Positions 22,882 to 25,891 of a DNA stretch of 25,891 nucleotides are shown one piece after another. The notes below the pieces were generated by a model. The model had not been told where the DNA came from, did no database searches, and worked only from the letters and a program-made list of their open reading frames with translations. Each line of letters starts with the position of its first letter. Within the stretch, counting starts at the first letter, position 1. The position numbers and the translations under genes are program-made. Source of the stretch: Bacillota bacterium (GTDB taxonomy: Bacteria > Bacillota > Clostridia > Acetivibrionales > DSM-1351); contig JAEYTP010000030.1 in assembly GCA_023433945.1 (NCBI GenBank), forward strand, positions 1-25,891, written 5' to 3'.

Positions 22882-24546
22882 ATGCTTCAAAATAGATTAA
22901 AACGTGTAGCAATCGTTTTTTTGATTATATTTATTATTCTTGTTGCAAGAATGTTCTATATACAAATAATCTCATCTAACATGCTGTCTCAGAAGGCTTC
23001 TGCTCAAAGAGTAAGTAATATTGAGATTGAGAATGTCCGTGGAGATTTTTTAGATAGGAACGGAATAAGATTAACTAGTAGGAATGCAAAAATTACTGCG
23101 GTATTGAAGCCCCTTTTGTTAAAAAAGGAATCTGATGCTACACTGAGCGAGATATGCAGTCTTACAGGACTCGATGAACAGAGAACTATTGAAAGAATAA
23201 GAACAACAAAGAATCCAATTCTGATTAATGTAGATCAAGAGACAAGAGCTTTAATTATGAGCAAAAATATTGAGGGAATATCATTTGTAAACTCTCTAGA
23301 TAGGTATGGTACCGATACTAAGGCTAAGCATATATTGGGCTATATAAATCAAGTTGATAATATAGGAAGCTTTGGGCTGGAAAAGCAGTATGAAAGCATT
23401 CTAAATTTTGGAAAGGACACAACTATTGGGGTTGTTACTGACGCGAATAATAATCTGCTTGATGGGCTAGGGTATCGCGTAATAAAACCTGATACCAAGC
23501 AAAATAAAAAATTAGATATTCAGTTGACGCTGGACTATCATATACAGAGCATTATAGAAAATGCATTAGATAAAAGGGGTTTAACAGGTGCTGTAGTAGT
23601 TGAAGATGTAAGCAATGGCAACATTGTTGGAATATGCTCTAAGCCGGATTTTAACCCTAATGATGTACAGAATTATTTGAATAATAATAAGCAACCCCTG
23701 TACAATAGAGCGCTTGCGCAATATAATATTGGCTCAATATTTAAGCTGGTTGATCTCGCTGCCGTTTATGAGATTAATCCTTCATTTAATGAATTGTATA
23801 ATTGCACAGGGTATATTCAGGTTGGAAACTCTCTTATAAGATGTTCATCTTATGAAAAAGGGGGACATGGAGTAATTGATATTTCAAGTGCATTGGCAAA
23901 TTCATGTAATTCTTATTTTATTAATTTCTCACTTAACTTAGGCATTGAACCTATTTTATCAATGGCCCAGAGCCTGGGGCTGGGCAACACTACTGGCTTA
24001 ACACTGCAAAAAATGGATGAGGCTAAGGGAGTATTGCCTAAAATTACGGATATTGTAAATCCGGGGGATTTGGCCAATATTTCAATTGGACAGGGTTCTG
24101 TCCTCGCTACTCCGGTTCAGATAGCTGATATGGTGGCTACAATAGCAAATGGGGGTAACAAGCATACTATTAATATAGTGAACTGTGTAACTGATAATGA
24201 GGGTAATAAAATACGTGACCTTGCTAATAGAAGTGAAACCAGGGTGATGTCTAAGGCAACAGCTCAAAGTATAAGAACTCTGATGGAAGGAGTTATTCGT
24301 AATGGTACTGGTAAAAAGGCCAATCTTGATGGATATGGGGGAGCTGGTGGAAAGACTGGAAGCGCTGAAACGGGTCAATTAATTGATGGAGAAAAGGTTA
24401 CTCAGGCATGGTTTGCGGGATACTTCCCTGCAAATAAACCTAAATACTCTGTTGCAATATTTATTGAAAATGGTAAGAGTGGATCGGAAGCTGCAGCGCC
24501 TATTTTTCAGGAGATTGCGAAGGAAATTGTAAGGAAGGGATTGTAA
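22882..24546 (+). CDS. Class B penicillin-binding protein (transpeptidase), SpoVD/Pbp2-like
   Basis: Monofunctional D,D-transpeptidase that cross-links peptidoglycan; anchored by one N-terminal membrane helix (residues about 8-28, VAIVFLIIFIILVARMFYIQ). The protein is 554 aa. An N-terminal dimerisation/pedestal domain (ENVRGDFLDRNG is the conserved opening) precedes the transpeptidase domain with its three catalytic motifs: SxxK at S285 (GSIFKL), SxN at S341-N343 (SCN), and KTG at K491 (KTGSAE). No C-terminal PASTA domain is seen. Class and fold are clear; cell-division, elongation or sporulation role cannot be assigned. ATG 22882 is fixed by the need for the membrane anchor. It begins directly on a U-tract and is followed by a large tandem array and a terminator. 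Confidence 0.93.
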   Translation: MLQNRLKRVAIVFLIIFIILVARMFYIQIISSNMLSQKASAQRVSNIEIENVRGDFLDRNGIRLTSRNAKITAVLKPLLLKKESDATLSEICSLTGLDEQRTIERIRTTKNPILINVDQETRALIMSKNIEGISFVNSLDRYGTDTKAKHILGYINQVDNIGSFGLEKQYESILNFGKDTTIGVVTDANNNLLDGLGYRVIKPDTKQNKKLDIQLTLDYHIQSIIENALDKRGLTGAVVVEDVSNGNIVGICSKPDFNPNDVQNYLNNNKQPLYNRALAQYNIGSIFKLVDLAAVYEINPSFNELYNCTGYIQVGNSLIRCSSYEKGGHGVIDISSALANSCNSYFINFSLNLGIEPILSMAQSLGLGNTTGLTLQKMDEAKGVLPKITDIVNPGDLANISIGQGSVLATPVQIADMVATIANGGNKHTINIVNCVTDNEGNKIRDLANRSETRVMSKATAQSIRTLMEGVIRNGTGKKANLDGYGGAGGKTGSAETGQLIDGEKVTQAWFAGYFPANKPKYSVAIFIENGKSGSEAAAPIFQEIAKEIVRKGL

Positions 24547-24571
24547 TTATCAATATAATAAGTAAAGTAAT

Positions 24572-24739
24572 ATATATCTAGAGAAATATAAATAGAGCAA
24601 TATAAACCAAATAATATAAACCAAATAATATAAACCAATTAATATAAACCAAGTAATATAAGCCAAGTAATATAAGCCAGATAATATAAGCCAGATAATA
24701 TAAGCCAAGTAATATAAGCCAAATAATATAAGTAAAGTA
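24572..24739 (+). repeat. Tandem array of 14-bp units ATATAARCCAARTA
   Basis: Ten units in exact register from 24600 to 24739 (24600, 24614, 24628, 24642, 24656, 24670, 24684, 24698, 24712, 24726), preceded by two worn copies at 24572 and 24586. Neighbouring units are often identical (24600 = 24614; 24670 = 24684), and the array shifts from ATATAAACC to ATATAAGCC at 24656, the pattern left by local unit duplication. The last unit ends in AAAGTA, which is also the first half of the terminator stem. It lies just after the PBP stop (24546). Confidence 0.9.
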
Positions 24740-24771
24740 CCTCACATTTTCAATAAGTAGTGAGGTACTTT
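24734..24771 (+). terminator. Hairpin between convergent genes, probable bidirectional terminator
   Basis: Perfect 12-bp stem AAAGTACCTCAC (24734-24745) with GTGAGGTACTTT (24760-24771), 14-base loop. The T-runs are short on both strands (TTT inside the stem end), so termination would rely mostly on the stem. It separates the PBP gene (plus) from the DUF2461 gene (minus). Confidence 0.7.
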
Positions 24772-24815
24772 GTTGATGTTGAGGTTAATTATAGGCTATA
24801 GAAATGCAAGTATAC

Positions 24816-25493
24816 TTAAAGAGTGCGGGCTTGTACAATACAGAAAAGATCGTATATAGGTTTTAGTGCTGAAAATCCATTTTTCAGAACTTCAGGAAGC
24901 TGAGGTGAAAAAGCAAGTTCAAAATTGTTTTGAACACTTTCAAAATAGATATTTTTTCTATCCAACCACTGTTTCAGTTCCTCGGGCTGTTCTGGAAACT
25001 TACTGCGTTTGTACATTTCGCCGCCTATTTTAAATACAGACTGATTTTTATAGCATTCAAAAGCTTTAAGAAATACAGGGTCATTAGCTATTATCATATC
25101 TCTGAGAATTGCCATAGATTTTGTTGATGCACCATAGTACCCAACTCCGTAGCTACTGCCTTGCTGACCTATATCAAACCAAAAGCATGGGGATACAGAC
25201 ATTTGGCTCTTGTCCCTTAAAAATACAAACCATGCATTGTCTCTATACAAGGTTTTATCGTGAGTAAATCTAGTGTCTCTTCTGACTCGAGATATTATCT
25301 TTGAAGGTACAGTTATAAATTGCTCGTCAATATTTAACATAGACGGTGCTATCTCTGTTATTAGCTCAACGAATGGGTTATAAACATATTTTTTGTAGTC
25401 TGGCTTATGTTTTTCATACCATTCTTTATCATTATGCATCCTATTTTCAAATAAAAACTTAATTGCTTCGGGTTTAAATCCGGAAAAACTCAT
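24816..25493 (-). CDS. DUF2461 family protein
   Basis: Protein of 225 aa of the DUF2461 family, found widely in bacteria and without established function. It opens MSFSGFKPEAIKFLFENR and contains the family's SRVRRDTRFTHDKTLYRDNAW (quoted in part: RDTRFTHDKTLYRDN) and YGASTKSMAILRDMI. The frame is open further upstream to 25559, but ATG at complement 25491-25493 is correct because it begins the conserved part and AAGGAG (complement of 25501-25506) precedes it by seven bases. It has its own promoter and is divergent from the rRNA promoter; it converges on the PBP gene. Confidence 0.9.
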   Translation of the reverse strand: MSFSGFKPEAIKFLFENRMHNDKEWYEKHKPDYKKYVYNPFVELITEIAPSMLNIDEQFITVPSKIISRVRRDTRFTHDKTLYRDNAWFVFLRDKSQMSVSPCFWFDIGQQGSSYGVGYYGASTKSMAILRDMIIANDPVFLKAFECYKNQSVFKIGGEMYKRSKFPEQPEELKQWLDRKNIYFESVQNNFELAFSPQLPEVLKNGFSALKPIYDLFCIVQARTL

Positions 25494-25550
25494 GACAATA
25501 CTCCTTAAAATTATTATGTGTTTAGTTTTAATTATATTATTTACTATGAA

Positions 25551-25578
25551 GTTATACAATTACTCTGACTTAATTCAA
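25551..25578 (-). promoter_or_regulatory. Promoter of the DUF2461 gene
   Basis: On the minus strand: TTGAAT (complement of 25573-25578), 16-bp spacer, TATAAC (complement of 25551-25556). Transcription would start near 25544, about 50 bases before the start codon. Confidence 0.5.
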
Positions 25579-25652
25579 TATTTATGCAAATATTTTTAAT
25601 ATTTTATTATACTTACAACATATGGGGCTGTAGGTTTAAAAAGTTATAGTAG

Positions 25653-25711
25653 AAAAAAACTAAAAAAAATTCAAAAAAAGTGTTGACTTTAGTCGAATAT
25701 CGGGTTATTAT
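25653..25711 (+). promoter_or_regulatory. Strong promoter with phased A-tracts (probable rrn promoter)
   Basis: TTGACT (25683-25688), 17-bp spacer, TATTAT (25706-25711). Three A-tracts of 7, 8 and 7 bases start at 25653, 25662 and 25673, centred about 10 bases apart and ending three bases before the -35 box, as expected of an UP element. The pattern is typical of ribosomal RNA promoters in Firmicutes. Confidence 0.75.
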
Positions 25712-25717
25712 AAATAA

Positions 25718-25891
25718 GCCGTCAGCGACGAGCCAACGGCGAAACGCTTAAAAGTCAACTAAATAAGGCTTGAGAGCAAATGGACTTTGAAAAGTAAACA
25801 GTGACAATAGTGTAAAGGAACTCGAAAAAATTCCAAGTGAGAAATCACTTAAAAAATTGAGTAAACTTTTGCGAACTTTACAAACTAAGTA
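25718..25891 (+). other. Probable 5' leader of a 16S rRNA operon (gene beyond window end)
   Basis: No coding potential. It starts with a small hairpin (GCCGT 25718-25722 with ACGGC 25736-25740) and contains GGACTTTGAAAAGTAAACAG (25780-25799), the kind of sequence found in pre-16S leaders and spacers of clostridia. The stretch ends in AT-rich sequence before the expected 16S start. The identification rests on promoter type and leader character; the 16S sequence itself is not in the window. The 25507-25650 stretch before the promoter shows only the minus-strand promoter and AT-rich DNA. Confidence 0.6.

Noticed and set aside
1..25891. CRISPR arrays, tRNA genes, insertion sequences, phage or plasmid genes, and toxin-antitoxin pairs.
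   Set aside because: None could be found by reading. The repeats seen are contiguous short units without spacers, and no transposase, integrase or cloverleaf sequence is recognisable.

Overview
The window is about 26 kb of AT-rich chromosomal DNA from a low-GC Gram-positive bacterium, most likely a spore-forming clostridium. The signs are strong AGGAGG-type ribosome binding sites, use of GTG and TTG starts, and a Firmicutes gene set (LrgAB, MutS2, TypA, TRAP/MtrB, a yrrL-yrrM-yrrO-like MltG/TrmR/U32 cluster). The species cannot be fixed from this sequence alone. No integrase, transposase, phage gene, CRISPR array or tRNA was found.

Layout, left to right. (1) 1-1661: 3' end of uvrB, a 23-bp tandem array, then the overlapping pair lrgA-lrgB. 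(2) 1662-3892: a second array in the spacer, a promoter, a phosphoglucomutase/phosphomannomutase gene and its terminator. (3) 3891-4496, minus strand: a Cys-rich protein of unknown function. (4) 4612-8850: a good promoter, dnaE, then mtrB (the tryptophan-sensing RNA-binding protein TRAP), a 65-aa protein and a terminator. (5) 8882-12444: a YbgC-type thioesterase, pgsA, a DUF5685 protein overlapping a J-domain protein with a Cys-rich tail, and two membrane proteins; the second membrane gene starts directly on the U-tract of a terminator-like hairpin. (6) 12759-15015: an XRE-cupin regulator followed by an acyl-CoA synthetase. (7) 15066-19367: mutS2 and typA, with a near-consensus promoter before typA. 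(8) 19448-24546: mltG, trmR, a U32-family (TrhP-like) gene and a class B penicillin-binding protein. trmR and the U32 gene should together make the 5-methoxyuridine wobble base of tRNA; mltG and the penicillin-binding protein act on peptidoglycan. (9) 24816-25493, minus strand: a DUF2461 protein. (10) 25653-25891: three helically phased A-tracts, a strong promoter and what looks like an rRNA leader, so a 16S gene probably starts just beyond the window.

Most genes are housekeeping and conventional. What stands out is in the spacers. Four gene ends (uvrB, lrgB, trmR, the penicillin-binding protein), and less clearly a fifth (12154-12444), are followed at once by tandem arrays of short units (23, 11-13, 12 and 14 bp). 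The arrays differ in sequence from place to place, so they look like independent local expansions. Separately, two genes have their start codon directly after the U-tract of a terminator-like hairpin whose descending arm holds the likely ribosome binding site. The TRAP gene behind dnaE, the Cys-rich tail on the J-domain protein and the 13-Cys orphan protein are the other points worth following up.
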